A stretch of DNA of 44,129 nucleotides from Candidatus Poseidoniaceae archaeon (GTDB lineage: Archaea > Thermoplasmatota > Poseidoniia > Poseidoniales > Poseidoniaceae), in contig JAPKFC010000006.1 of NCBI GenBank assembly GCA_028821785.1, forward strand, positions 1 through 44,129, in the 5' to 3' direction. Every line of letters begins with the position of its first letter. Position 1 is the stretch's first letter. Made by a program: the position numbers and the translations under genes. Shown one piece after another: positions 16,932 through 25,149 of this stretch. The notes beneath the pieces were generated by a model. The model saw only the letters and a list, made by a program, of their open reading frames with translations, ran no database searches and was not told where the DNA came from.

Positions 16932-17924
16932 TCAAGGAACTCTTTTGTCCATTATAGTTTTCCATAACGGTGGAATAAGGGCTAACCAAAAACACACATA
17001 GTATCCATATGGCAGTTGTGGAGCTCCTTCTTGAGCGCGCAAATTCCACATTGGATCACTGGCTTTTAGATGATGAGCGGGATGAAGGGGCAACTCCAAC
17101 AAAGTCCAACGAGACCACAATTTTCTGCTTTCCCAAGAATGGGCACTCGTTTGTTTTTCTCCATCTTCAACGCGAAGTCCATAGTGCTGTAAATAATTGA
17201 CAAACTCTAGTAAAATAATTGCAACAGTAGCAGAAAGCAAGAATGCCAATGCAGCATTAAGGCTAAGCCCATAGTAAAGCCCTGCGACAAAGGCAATCTG
17301 AATCATTAAACTATGTAATATTGGATTTTTTATTCCTTTACGCCCCTTATCCGAATGAGTTTTCCATGCCGAAATAAACTGGAGGGGTATTGTTCTGATA
17401 ATTTGAATCCACAAACCTCTGCCCTTTGGTGAAGAAGCAGGATCTAATTCTGTCGCATAATGGCGGTGATGTCCATGGTTATGTTCGGTTGTATAATGCA
17501 TATACATCACCCATAGCAAATTGAGTCGCCCCATTCGCCAAATTAGTGACCCCTTTTTTCGATGTCCCTGCTCATGTGCATTGACAATAGCTGAAATACC
17601 ACTGACCAGCCCAACCGATATTGCACCTACAATTGTTGTAATTATTAAACCGTCCAATTGAGCGCGGTACATCAGAGCAGATAACGCCAATATCGCAGCA
17701 ATACTATGGCCGAAAAGTAAGAGATTCCACGGCGTGGGGGATAGTTCACTATTTCGACTCGGTATACCTTCAGGAGATAACAAGTCCAAGATAGGGCCAA
17801 TACCCAAGCCCCAAATTATTCCACTCGCAGACCACCACCCACCTTGTAATAATCCAGCGATTGTTACAATTGGTAATATGAATCCGAGCAGATGAGGTTT
17901 CCAACTCTCAATCCGCTCCTCCAT
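16932..17924 (-). CDS. AlkB-type integral-membrane diiron monooxygenase (alkane hydroxylase-like)
   Basis: A 330-residue membrane protein with all nine histidines of the AlkB diiron centre: H117 and H121 (HEQGH), H148, H152 and H153 (EHNHGHHRHYATELDPAS), H247 (NYLQHYGL), and H281, H284 and H285 (LHPAHH). The C-terminal block GAPQLPYGYYVCFWLALIPPLW is also closely AlkB-like. The family hydroxylates terminal carbons of alkanes or related hydrocarbon chains, using O2 and electrons from rubredoxin. It is somewhat shorter than bacterial AlkB (about 400 residues), and no rubredoxin or rubredoxin reductase gene is in the window. I chose ATG 17924; TTG 17939 is in frame. It is convergent with the receiver gene, 6 bases apart. 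The substrate could be an alkane or a lipid chain. Confidence 0.88.
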   Translation of the reverse strand: MEERIESWKPHLLGFILPIVTIAGLLQGGWWSASGIIWGLGIGPILDLLSPEGIPSRNSELSPTPWNLLLFGHSIAAILALSALMYRAQLDGLIITTIVGAISVGLVSGISAIVNAHEQGHRKKGSLIWRMGRLNLLWVMYMHYTTEHNHGHHRHYATELDPASSPKGRGLWIQIIRTIPLQFISAWKTHSDKGRKGIKNPILHSLMIQIAFVAGLYYGLSLNAALAFLLSATVAIILLEFVNYLQHYGLRVEDGEKQTSAHSWESRKLWSRWTLLELPLHPAHHLKASDPMWNLRAQEGAPQLPYGYYVCFWLALIPPLWKTIMDKRVP

Positions 17925-17972
17925 GAACCAACCAAGCAAGCATTTGTATTCAATATGAAGGTTGAAATGACA

Positions 17973-18200
17973 TCAATACTTTCTTTGTTGAGGATAAACC
18001 AAGGTTACATCATCGTAAATTTGTGTACCAGGTGGTCCCTGAGTAATACGTTTAATTTTAACTCCTGAATCGCTGAGAATTGAAACATCTCCCCGTTGAA
18101 TTTTTTTATTTATTGAGCGGTGTGACCTAACCGCCCACCAAATAACGGCTAATGGCACCGCCAATGAGAGCGTAATTAGAAGTAAATCTGTAAGATTCAT
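17973..18200 (-). CDS. Small single-pass membrane protein, unknown
   Basis: A 75-residue protein with one N-terminal membrane helix (about 5-25, LLLITLSLAVPLAVIWWAV) and a basic soluble part (RSHRSINKKIQRGDVSILSDSGVKIKR). The soluble part ends in a short segment with possible beta strands (TQIYDDVTLVYP). No family recognised. It lies between the pyrF-like gene and the AlkB-like gene on the same strand (48 bases to either side), so it may share their transcript. The clean ATG and positive-inside pattern support a real gene. Confidence 0.6.
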   Translation of the reverse strand: MNLTDLLLITLSLAVPLAVIWWAVRSHRSINKKIQRGDVSILSDSGVKIKRITQGPPGTQIYDDVTLVYPQQRKY

Positions 18201-18248
18201 ATGGGCTCAGGTAATTGCAGCATATGCTAACAATTCAACGTTTGCAAT

Positions 18249-19043
18249 TCAACGGTTTAGTAATGCGTGCCAAGAAACCTCAGCATATTTCGCCGCTTGT
18301 TGCGACGGGTTATCTGCCATGTGAATGCCTGAACCGACGATAATACAGTCTGAGCCAGCATTGACCGCTTGTGCAGGATCGCCATAACGCTGACCCATTT
18401 CACCATCACCAACAGCAAGGTTAACACCCGGAGTCCAGATCATCTTTGCTTCGCCAACAGCCTTGCGTAACTCCCGTAACTCATCTGGTCTAGAGCCATT
18501 GCCAATGAAACCGAATACTCCATCATGTGCCTTTCCTTTCTCAACCACTTGAGCGGTATATTGAGGATTTAGCAAATTGCCACGAGAAGACATTTGCGCC
18601 AATAACAAGACTCCTCCTTGCCTATTGACATCAGCCCATCCGGCTTGAAGTCCATCAACGATATCAGGCCCAGAGATTAGATGGGCAGTGACCAAATCAG
18701 ACCAAGAACGAATATCATAAACTCCAGCCATTTGATTTCGAGATATTTTTCCAATATCAGCGAACTTCCTATCTTCAAAAATTATCAAGTCGGCCGCTTC
18801 TGCTTTTGCACAGAATGCTGCCCAAGAATCAGCAGTCCAATCATCCACCAAGTCAACATGAGTTTTCAATGCTGCAATATGCTGGCCGACTTCATCAATC
18901 AATTGATTGAGACCAGCCATGGTTGATCTATCGGCAGCCAAACAAACCAAACTTTGCTTGCGGCAAGCCACTTCCATGTAGCGTCTAGCCATTGGCAAAG
19001 TGTTCTCCTGCCATCGCTTTCCCCACACCTGTGGCGCTTCCAT
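18249..19043 (-). CDS. pyrF: Orotidine 5'-phosphate decarboxylase, eukaryotic-type
   Basis: Catalyses the last step of UMP synthesis. The 264-residue product carries LKTHVDLVDDW and the catalytic block IIFEDRKFADIG (D-x-K-x-x-x-D). It also has AQMSSRGNLLNPQYT, FGFIGNGS, TPGVNLAVGDGEMGQRYGDPAQAV and DCIIVGSGI. The FEDRKFADIG form and the SS-(K/R)-G block match the fungal/animal URA3 type rather than the usual archaeal or E. coli types. I chose ATG 19043 because it gives an N-terminal length like that of yeast; a TTG at 19085 with a weak AGGT site is an alternative. It follows the SDR gene on the same strand. Confidence 0.92.
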   Translation of the reverse strand: MEAPQVWGKRWQENTLPMARRYMEVACRKQSLVCLAADRSTMAGLNQLIDEVGQHIAALKTHVDLVDDWTADSWAAFCAKAEAADLIIFEDRKFADIGKISRNQMAGVYDIRSWSDLVTAHLISGPDIVDGLQAGWADVNRQGGVLLLAQMSSRGNLLNPQYTAQVVEKGKAHDGVFGFIGNGSRPDELRELRKAVGEAKMIWTPGVNLAVGDGEMGQRYGDPAQAVNAGSDCIIVGSGIHMADNPSQQAAKYAEVSWHALLNR

Positions 19044-19095
19044 AATACAGGCCAGCGGCTCTTTGTCCTCAATCCTTGCGGCCAAATGACCTATA

Positions 19096-20094
19096 TTATT
19101 GACTAATAGAATCTATTGAATCTACAAGGGTTTGTTGGTAATCGGTAAAAACAAAATCAAGCTCCTGCTCAACATTTCCAACATCATATCCGATTCGCAC
19201 ACCCAGGTTTCCTCGTAATTGTTTAATGGAAAGTTTAGAGTGGAAAATAGCCATCAAGTAAGCAATAACCGAAGGTACTTTTCTGGTAGCCCATTTCCTC
19301 TCCGGTTTTAATTTACACAACTCTGCACCGATCTCATGCATCCACATGCCACGTTTATGAAGGAGATAACGTTCACCATCTTGACCATTAGTCAATGCGC
19401 TAACATGGGCTTTGGCAACATCTCTAACATCAACAAAATTGATATTAATTTTCAAAACAAACGGTCGTCCAGAATTAAAATGTTCCATATAAGACATTGA
19501 ACCATTCTTATGTCTTGCAGACAATATTGGGCCGAAAACAATAGAGGGGTGGATGGTTATTAGGCGTGGTTTTGAATCTTTATCTTGCCCTTCAACCCAT
19601 TGCCGCATTACCTTTTCAGCGCCCGCCTTAGCAAGTCCATAGGGATTAGATTTGACAGTAGCATCATCACACCAATCTGCAGCAGAAAAGATTGTTCCGT
19701 TTTCATGTGATGTATTTCTAATGGCAGCAACCGAAGAAGTGTGAATAATTCTTTCAACAACACCCGCTTGCTGTAATGCTTTCACCAAATTGCTAGTTCC
19801 TTCAATACTGGGGTCTACAATATCTTTCTGAGCGTCATTTGCTCCAACTGGGAGTGAAGCAGCACAATGAATCACATCTTTACAATCAGAAACTGCACTG
19901 CGAACACTAGCAAAATCGAGTAGATCCATTGCAACGATTTGAAGCGATGCACCGTTTACAAGTGGAAGTGAATTGAGAAATATGGCATTTTTTGGATTGC
20001 GGACAGTAGCGCGAACTTGCGCTCCGGACTGCAATAATTGCGCTACTACGTGGCTGCCGATGAAACCGGCAGCCCCTGTTACCAATACGGGCAT
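19096..20094 (-). CDS. NAD(P)-dependent epimerase/dehydratase (extended SDR, dihydroflavonol-reductase-like)
   Basis: A 332-residue Rossmann-fold enzyme with the N-terminal nucleotide-binding motif VLVTGAAGFIGSH. It also has DVIHCAASLPVG (substrate/cofactor wall), the catalytic Y-x-x-x-K in NPYGLAKAGAEK and a serine-rich strand TSSVAAIRNT. The sequence after it (ITIHPSIVFGP) matches dihydroflavonol-4-reductase/3-beta-HSD-like extended SDRs. The substrate could be a sterol-like, sugar-nucleotide or aldehyde compound and is not determined. The stop is 53 bases before the pyrF ATG on the same strand, so they are probably co-transcribed. Confidence 0.85.
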   Translation of the reverse strand: MPVLVTGAAGFIGSHVVAQLLQSGAQVRATVRNPKNAIFLNSLPLVNGASLQIVAMDLLDFASVRSAVSDCKDVIHCAASLPVGANDAQKDIVDPSIEGTSNLVKALQQAGVVERIIHTSSVAAIRNTSHENGTIFSAADWCDDATVKSNPYGLAKAGAEKVMRQWVEGQDKDSKPRLITIHPSIVFGPILSARHKNGSMSYMEHFNSGRPFVLKININFVDVRDVAKAHVSALTNGQDGERYLLHKRGMWMHEIGAELCKLKPERKWATRKVPSVIAYLMAIFHSKLSIKQLRGNLGVRIGYDVGNVEQELDFVFTDYQQTLVDSIDSISQ

Positions 20095-20181
20095 GCAGCG
20101 CCTTTACAGCAATAGTTCAATAATTTACAGGTTGAAATCATTAGCATCACATTGATGAAAGCCGCATTACAGGGCAAAGTG

Positions 20182-21966
20182 ATGCGCATAGCCTACCTGC
20201 TAGTCTCGCTAGTCCTATTGGGGCCGATGGCAGGGTGCTTTGGTGGAGACTTATCCAATGCCATTGACGATGATAAAGAAGGAATGTATCCATCGATTTG
20301 GCAACGCCACGACCTCGATTGGAATTGGACTGATAGTTATTCTTACACCCTTCAACCAGGGCCCCATCATGCCTTAGAAGTTCAAGAGGCAACCTTTGAA
20401 GTGGATACTTCTCAGGTTTGGGAAACAGGACCTTCAACCTCAAATATACATCTTTCATATTGGTTACCATCTAACACGGAAAGCGGCGACCAAGTTCCTG
20501 TAATAGCAGTAATAAGTCCGTATTTTTCATTCGGCCAACAAGGTTCAGAGTCCGGAGCAACCAATGTCGTAGGTTCGGGGCGGGGCGAATTTATTTACGA
20601 TAATTTCATTCCACATGGATATGCATTTGCTCAAGTTTCCGTGTTTGGAACCGAGGAATCAAGCGGTTGTTTTGACTATCGCGGAGAAGGTGAAGGATGG
20701 GGAATTCATCAAGCGGTGGAATGGTTAGGAACTCAAAATTGGTCTAATGGGAAAGTTGGCCTATATGGGAAATCATACGAGGGTGCAACCCAATGGGAAG
20801 CTGCAGTACATGGTAGCGATTACCTTGCGACAATAGTGCCAATTTCAGGAACAACCGGATTACATCCATTGCTTTACAAAAATGGTAGCGCAGAAGCACG
20901 AAGTCAAGTAATGCACATGAACTATTTTTCAAGCACCGTTGACTATAATGCCGAGGATTTAGACAACATCTGTCCTGATATTGTCGAGGGTTTTTTTGCA
21001 GGTCCAGTGACATACGGGATGGGAGAACTAGACCCATATATGTCAAATTATTATGAGGAAAGGGAACATATTTCAAAGGCGCTAAACAACTACCAAGGTA
21101 GCGTTTATTGGGTACAGGGGATGCAAGATTGGAATGTAGACCCCCACCAAGTATTTCCTTGGTATCAGCAATTTAGAGATCAAGGGTTTGAAGTCAGAGG
21201 AATGCTTGGGCAATGGGGGCATAATTATCCAGACCAATGGAGCAAACATAACGCTCAAGATTCAGGTTATGGTGGTGAAGCGATTGACAATATGACTCGT
21301 TGGGATTGGGCCCAAGATTTGTTTGAATGGTTTGAATACTATCTCAAAGGAATAGGGCCGAAACCCGACTTAATAGCCCAAATACAGCGAAACGATGGCC
21401 AATGGCGCATTGAAGAAACCTGGCCGCCATTAGATGCACAATGGACAACACTAGATCTATCTGAATGTAGCCAAACTGGAACAAGAGTGGGCGGTACCTC
21501 AGTTATTGGAGGAGGACTATCTACTGTAACCATTGAATGTGGAGCACTAGATGAGCAGTTAGATACACTAATTTCAGGATTACTAACCTTGCACTTAGAT
21601 GTGACAGCAGCAATGGATGGGGGGCAAATTTTTGTCGAAATGCAGGATGCTGAAAGCGGATTGCGAATTGGCCACGCCACTATGGATATTCGCTATTATC
21701 AAGGTGGAAGTGAGCCAACAACAGTCTTGCCAATGCAGTCTTTAACGATGCTAATGGAATTCCAAGCGATAGACGCAATATTGCCAGCAGGACATGGAAT
21801 AAGATTGGTAATGACTGAAACCGGAGAAGATTATCTCGCTCCCGCCTGTGGAGTTTCCTGTCCAATCACCGTTAATGGAGGTGCTTTTTCAATTCCACAT
21901 TTATCACGTGATGATAGTAATGCTCTCATCACACCACAAAGCGAAGAAGCAGCGAATAATCAATAA
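20182..21966 (+). CDS. S15/CocE-type alpha/beta hydrolase lipoprotein (X-Pro dipeptidyl-peptidase-like)
   Basis: A 594-residue exported protein. A signal peptide ends in the lipobox M-A-G-C (lipidated Cys 19). The catalytic domain has GLYGKSYEGATQW (nucleophile Ser in G-x-S-Y-x-G), the acid in QGMQDWNVDPHQ and the histidine in LGQWGHNYPDQW. A beta-jellyroll follows from about residue 415 (C-terminal S15 domain). The family cleaves X-Pro dipeptides, cocaine-type esters or glutaryl-amides; peptides are the likely substrate here. I chose ATG 20182 directly before the signal peptide; earlier in-frame starts add about ten residues that do not look like part of it. It stands alone, divergent from the SDR gene. 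Confidence 0.87.
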   Translation: MRIAYLLVSLVLLGPMAGCFGGDLSNAIDDDKEGMYPSIWQRHDLDWNWTDSYSYTLQPGPHHALEVQEATFEVDTSQVWETGPSTSNIHLSYWLPSNTESGDQVPVIAVISPYFSFGQQGSESGATNVVGSGRGEFIYDNFIPHGYAFAQVSVFGTEESSGCFDYRGEGEGWGIHQAVEWLGTQNWSNGKVGLYGKSYEGATQWEAAVHGSDYLATIVPISGTTGLHPLLYKNGSAEARSQVMHMNYFSSTVDYNAEDLDNICPDIVEGFFAGPVTYGMGELDPYMSNYYEEREHISKALNNYQGSVYWVQGMQDWNVDPHQVFPWYQQFRDQGFEVRGMLGQWGHNYPDQWSKHNAQDSGYGGEAIDNMTRWDWAQDLFEWFEYYLKGIGPKPDLIAQIQRNDGQWRIEETWPPLDAQWTTLDLSECSQTGTRVGGTSVIGGGLSTVTIECGALDEQLDTLISGLLTLHLDVTAAMDGGQIFVEMQDAESGLRIGHATMDIRYYQGGSEPTTVLPMQSLTMLMEFQAIDAILPAGHGIRLVMTETGEDYLAPACGVSCPITVNGGAFSIPHLSRDDSNALITPQSEEAANNQ

Positions 21967-21983
21967 TTTAATCGTCACGGACT

Positions 21984-22002
21984 TATTCTACGAAATAGAA
22001 TA
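21984..22002. terminator. Inverted repeat between convergent genes
   Basis: TATTCTA-CGAAA-TAGAATA is a perfect 7-bp inverted repeat with a 5-base loop. It lies 17 bases after the S15 lipoprotein stop and 41 bases after the convergent HTH-CBS gene. It may serve as a weak shared terminator or RNA 3'-end structure. Confidence 0.4.
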
Positions 22003-22043
22003 GGGGAATGAGGAAATGTTCTGAGGTCGAAGAAGAGTTGTGA

Positions 22044-22601
22044 TTATTGTGAAATATCACGTAAAGCTCTAACCATGTCAATTCTTGAAACCAAACCGAC
22101 CAACCTACCATTTTTAGTTACCAATAATGCTTCTTCAACAGTTAACAATTCGCGCGCTTCAGAAATAGAAACATCATAATTGACTACAACTGCATTTGCC
22201 TGCATCACACTTTGAACCGATCCCATAGTTTGCGCTCCATGAGTCAACAAACTGGCTTCAGAAACCAGTCCGATAGGGGAGCCACTACTCGATATTACTG
22301 GTAACTGGGAAACATTACCACCAATCATTTTGTCAATAGCACTTTGAATGGTGTCATCAGCGAATAAGGTAATCAAATCTTCAACCATGATGTCGTTAAC
22401 AACATGTGGTTGGTCAGGAAATTGCAACCGATTCAAAGCGCCCACTATTTTTTTCAAAGTCGAAGCGCGAGGATCTACACTTTCATTCTCCACCTTGGCG
22501 ATGACAGATTGAGCAATACCAGATAATTGCGACAATTCAGTTTGGGTCAACCCTAATGATTTCCGACAACGCTTCAGATGCTTGCCGGTAGGAATCTCCA
22601 T
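22044..22601 (-). CDS. XRE-type helix-turn-helix regulator with two CBS domains
   Basis: A 185-residue regulator. An HTH_3 domain (about 5-60, KSLGLTQTELSQLSGIAQSVIAKVENESVDP) is followed by a pair of CBS domains (about 70-185). These show the typical QLPVISSSGSPIGLVSEASLL and ALLVTKNGRLVGLVSRIDMVRAL strands. CBS pairs bind adenosine nucleotides or S-adenosylmethionine, so it may sense energy or nitrogen state. I chose ATG 22601, which begins the HTH cleanly; the frame stays open upstream to a TTG at 22682. It is divergent from glutamine synthetase across an AT-rich gap, so regulation of glnA and of itself is a reasonable inference. Confidence 0.87.
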   Translation of the reverse strand: MEIPTGKHLKRCRKSLGLTQTELSQLSGIAQSVIAKVENESVDPRASTLKKIVGALNRLQFPDQPHVVNDIMVEDLITLFADDTIQSAIDKMIGGNVSQLPVISSSGSPIGLVSEASLLTHGAQTMGSVQSVMQANAVVVNYDVSISEARELLTVEEALLVTKNGRLVGLVSRIDMVRALRDISQ

Positions 22602-22749
22602 GAGTGATGGCAAATAGTCGAAGCAAATTAGTTCACCGCAATTTCGGCGAGAAATTGCACTGTAAATAATCACAACTTTCAAAATTAATCAATTGAAAAA
22701 TCATGGTCAATTTTCTTATCATTTGCATAAGTATCTAAACATAAAATAA

Positions 22750-22762
22750 CCCATATTATGGG
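22750..22762. promoter_or_regulatory. Near-palindrome, possible operator between regulator and glnA
   Basis: CCCATA-T-TATGGG is a perfect 6-bp inverted repeat around one base in the AT-rich divergent region 22602-22869. Two further A/T-rich octamers containing TGCAT lie at 22721-22729 and 22790-22797. Such symmetric sites suit dimeric HTH proteins, and the adjacent HTH-CBS regulator is the obvious candidate. Confidence 0.35.
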
Positions 22763-22831
22763 CAAACGAATTATTTTAAGTGAAAATGGTATGCATTTAC
22801 ATCAACATATTTGAACAAAAATGAGCGTATG

Positions 22832-22840
22832 TTTGATATA
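22832..22840 (+). promoter_or_regulatory. TATA-like box of the glutamine synthetase gene
   Basis: TTTGATATA lies about 30-38 bases before the glnA start. With the usual 25-base distance from an archaeal TATA box to the transcription start, the transcript would have a very short leader or none. This fits the absence of a Shine-Dalgarno sequence. Confidence 0.4.
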
Positions 22841-22869
22841 CCGTCTAGCCAACCAACCGTTTGATACCT

Positions 22870-23883
22870 ATGATAGATAAAGCAAAACTGGAATATATTT
22901 GGCTCGACGGATACAGCCCGACACAAAACATGCGCAGCAAAACTTTGGTACGTTCTGATTTCGAAGGAACCCTTGAAGAATGCCCTATGTGGAATTTTGA
23001 TGGCTCCTCAACAAGACAAGCAGAAGGCAACTCATCCGACTGCCTACTAAAGCCGGTAGCAATTTATCCAGACCCACAACGATTCAGCGGTTTTCTTGTA
23101 ATGTGTGAAGTTATGAATGCTGACGGGACTCCGCATGCAAGTAATGGTAGAGCAACAATCGAAGATGATGATGAAGATTTTTGGTTTGGATTTGAGCAAG
23201 AATACTTCCTTATGGATGCAGAAACGCAACTACCTCTCGGCTTTCCAATGGGCGGTTATCCAGGGCCACAAGGAATGTACTACTGTTCAGTTGGTGGCAA
23301 AAATACGCACGGCAGATCTTTGGTAGAAGAGCACGCAGACCTATGCCTTGATGCAGGAATCAACTTTGAGGGAATCAACCAAGAAGTTGCCTGTGGTCAG
23401 TGGGAATTCCAAATATTTGCAAAGAGTGCTAAGAAAGCTGGAGATGAACTTTGGGTTGCTCGGTATCTTCTTGACAGATTAACAGAAAGTTATGGCTGTT
23501 ATATTGAATATCATCCAAAGCCGGTTAAGGGCGATTGGAACGGTTCTGGAATGCATGCTAACTTTTCAGATGGAAAAATGCGTGATGAAGGAGGAGAAGA
23601 CCTGTTCACGAAAATATGCGAAGAATTCGGCAAGAATGTTAAGAAGCACATGGATGTCTATGGTGAGTTTAACGACCAAAGATTGACTGGACTGCACGAA
23701 ACACAATCCATTGACCAATTCTCCTATGGAATTTCAGACCGTGGGGCGTCGATTCGCATCCCAATTACCGTACCCGAGGATGGGTGGGTTGGTCGTCTTG
23801 AAGACCGTCGCCCAGCCTCTAACGGCGACCCTTACAAGATTGGAGCAGTAATCATTGAGACTACCAAAGCCTCTTACAACTGA
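22870..23883 (+). CDS. glnA: Glutamine synthetase, type II (eukaryotic-type GSII)
   Basis: Makes glutamine from glutamate, ammonia and ATP. The 337-residue product has the GSII set: YIWLDG near the start, MWNFDGSSTRQAEG, VMCEVMNADG, FWFGFEQEYFL, GPQGMYYCSVG, CGQWEFQIF, KGDWNGSGMHANFS, RLTGLHETQ, SDRGASIRIPI and LEDRRPASNGDPY. These are motifs of the plant/animal/rhizobial type and not of the longer GSI (about 440-470 residues) usual in archaea. The length is slightly below the typical 350-370. I chose ATG 22870; TTG 22861 is also in frame. The HTH-CBS gene upstream is the likely regulator. The last 10 bases overlap the convergent SemiSWEET gene. Confidence 0.95.
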   Translation: MIDKAKLEYIWLDGYSPTQNMRSKTLVRSDFEGTLEECPMWNFDGSSTRQAEGNSSDCLLKPVAIYPDPQRFSGFLVMCEVMNADGTPHASNGRATIEDDDEDFWFGFEQEYFLMDAETQLPLGFPMGGYPGPQGMYYCSVGGKNTHGRSLVEEHADLCLDAGINFEGINQEVACGQWEFQIFAKSAKKAGDELWVARYLLDRLTESYGCYIEYHPKPVKGDWNGSGMHANFSDGKMRDEGGEDLFTKICEEFGKNVKKHMDVYGEFNDQRLTGLHETQSIDQFSYGISDRGASIRIPITVPEDGWVGRLEDRRPASNGDPYKIGAVIIETTKASYN

Positions 23884-24167
23884 TCTCTAATTTCAGATTT
23901 ATCTTCGCTTCTACGCACGCGTATTACGCCGATGAAAACTGCACCAATTACCGACAAGGTCATGATATTTGCAGCAACCATGGCAAAAGAATCTACAAGA
24001 ATTCCGTATACGAGCCAAAGAGAAAGTGCTATTGCCACTACGCCAAATGTTGTTAGCGACAAACCATCATGTCGCTTGTGAACCCAGACCTGGATAATTT
24101 GTGGAATCCAGGCAACAATGCCTATTACGCCGGCTAACAAGCCAAGTGCCTCAATCATCATAGTAGC
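23874..24167 (-). CDS. SemiSWEET / PQ-loop small membrane transporter
   Basis: A 97-residue protein with three membrane helices, the size of a bacterial SemiSWEET half-transporter. Helix 1 carries the PQ-loop signature (GVIGIVAWIPQIIQVW), followed by HKRHDGLSLTTFGVVAIALSLWLVYGI, close to the family pattern with the S-x-x-x-x and W..YG positions. It dimerises to move sugars or related small solutes in characterised relatives; the substrate is not known here. The start could be ATG 24167, 24158 or 24155. It is the last gene of the minus-strand run GGR - HAD - NERD - SemiSWEET, and its end overlaps the glnA stop by 10 bases. Confidence 0.83.
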   Translation of the reverse strand, partial: ATMMIEALGLLAGVIGIVAWIPQIIQVWVHKRHDGLSLTTFGVVAIALSLWLVYGILVDSFAMVAANIMTLSVIGAVFIGVIRVRRSEDKSEIRDQL

Positions 24168-24208
24168 CATGGGAGGTGCCAATAGCCCAACCCAAATCAA
24201 ACCTTGTC

Positions 24209-25132
24209 TTACTTAGAACTTGGTTTCTCGCCCCATTTTGCGGGTGGTCTGGCAGCAAATACTTTGTTTACAGTGGCCCAATCTACCAATCTTCTTTCCT
24301 TTTCTCCCACAACATGCATTTTCAAGCGTAAATCCTTTGCTAAAGTCGCTTCAATATTCTTTGTTCCGTGAGATAATTTGACTTGACTTGGCCTTTTACT
24401 GAAGATAGAAAAGATACTACGCCGATGAGTTGTTTGCACATTCAAATCTTCTTCTCGTAGTTCGAACCAATCATCTACGTCCGAACCTAATCCCAGTTGA
24501 ATTAGGTCTCCTTTCAAAGTTAATCCACCATGCAATTCGATTTCATCCCAAGTTGAAAACCCTTCAACTGTTTGTAGGAGATCTTCATTTAATTCACCGG
24601 GAACTGTTGACTCTAATATTTTTATAAAATCCGCTTCATTAACCATTTCCTGCTTAAAATTCTTAGGGATTTTCGGCCATTCTAACCTTTGATGAGTCAT
24701 CGCAACAATGACCCTAACCTCTACGCCATCAGCTTGTTTTTGTTTGATTCTTCGATGGTGGATTTCGTTTAACATTCTCGCCTTTCTAGCGATTCTCTCG
24801 GCAACCGTACTATGGTTGTGTTCGCTACCATTATTACGATATTGAACAAACTCTTCATCACCATTAATTTCAAATCTTCCAGCCCAATGTTTCTGTTCTA
24901 CTACCAGAAGGGTATTGCCTCCAACGATAACCAAGTCAATTTCTCTTCGCCCTCCATCTGCAGGGTCTGGAATACGCACAGATGCAAAAACATGCCACCC
25001 GTTTGCCTTTCCAGCAGCGCGAGATAGTTTTTCTAAACGTAATTCAGACAATTCACCAGCGCGATGAATCTCGTCTGGAGGGTGTTTTTTACAGCGCGTT
25101 CTCCACCAATGAAATTGCTGTAGAAAAGCCAA
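24209..25132 (-). CDS. NERD-domain (nuclease-related) protein
   Basis: A 307-residue cytoplasmic protein. A NERD domain lies at about 25-145, with E-x-R-L-E-K-L, REIDLVIVGGNTLLVVEQKHWAGRFE (the D ... E-x-K core of the restriction-endonuclease-like fold, here E-Q-K) and the polar stretch after it. The remaining 160 residues are not recognised. NERD proteins are predicted nucleases for DNA processing, with little experimental data. The start is a TTG at 25132, supported by GAGGG seven bases upstream; no ATG nearby keeps the domain intact. It follows the HAD gene closely (17 bases) in the same run. Confidence 0.8.
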   Translation of the reverse strand: MAFLQQFHWWRTRCKKHPPDEIHRAGELSELRLEKLSRAAGKANGWHVFASVRIPDPADGGRREIDLVIVGGNTLLVVEQKHWAGRFEINGDEEFVQYRNNGSEHNHSTVAERIARKARMLNEIHHRRIKQKQADGVEVRVIVAMTHQRLEWPKIPKNFKQEMVNEADFIKILESTVPGELNEDLLQTVEGFSTWDEIELHGGLTLKGDLIQLGLGSDVDDWFELREEDLNVQTTHRRSIFSIFSKRPSQVKLSHGTKNIEATLAKDLRLKMHVVGEKERRLVDWATVNKVFAARPPAKWGEKPSSK

Positions 25133-25149
25133 AATAATCCCTCACAAAT

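Noticed and set aside
24440-24470. GTTCGAAC motif resembling a tRNA T-loop
   Set aside because: It lies inside the NERD coding sequence, and no acceptor or anticodon stems can be formed around it.
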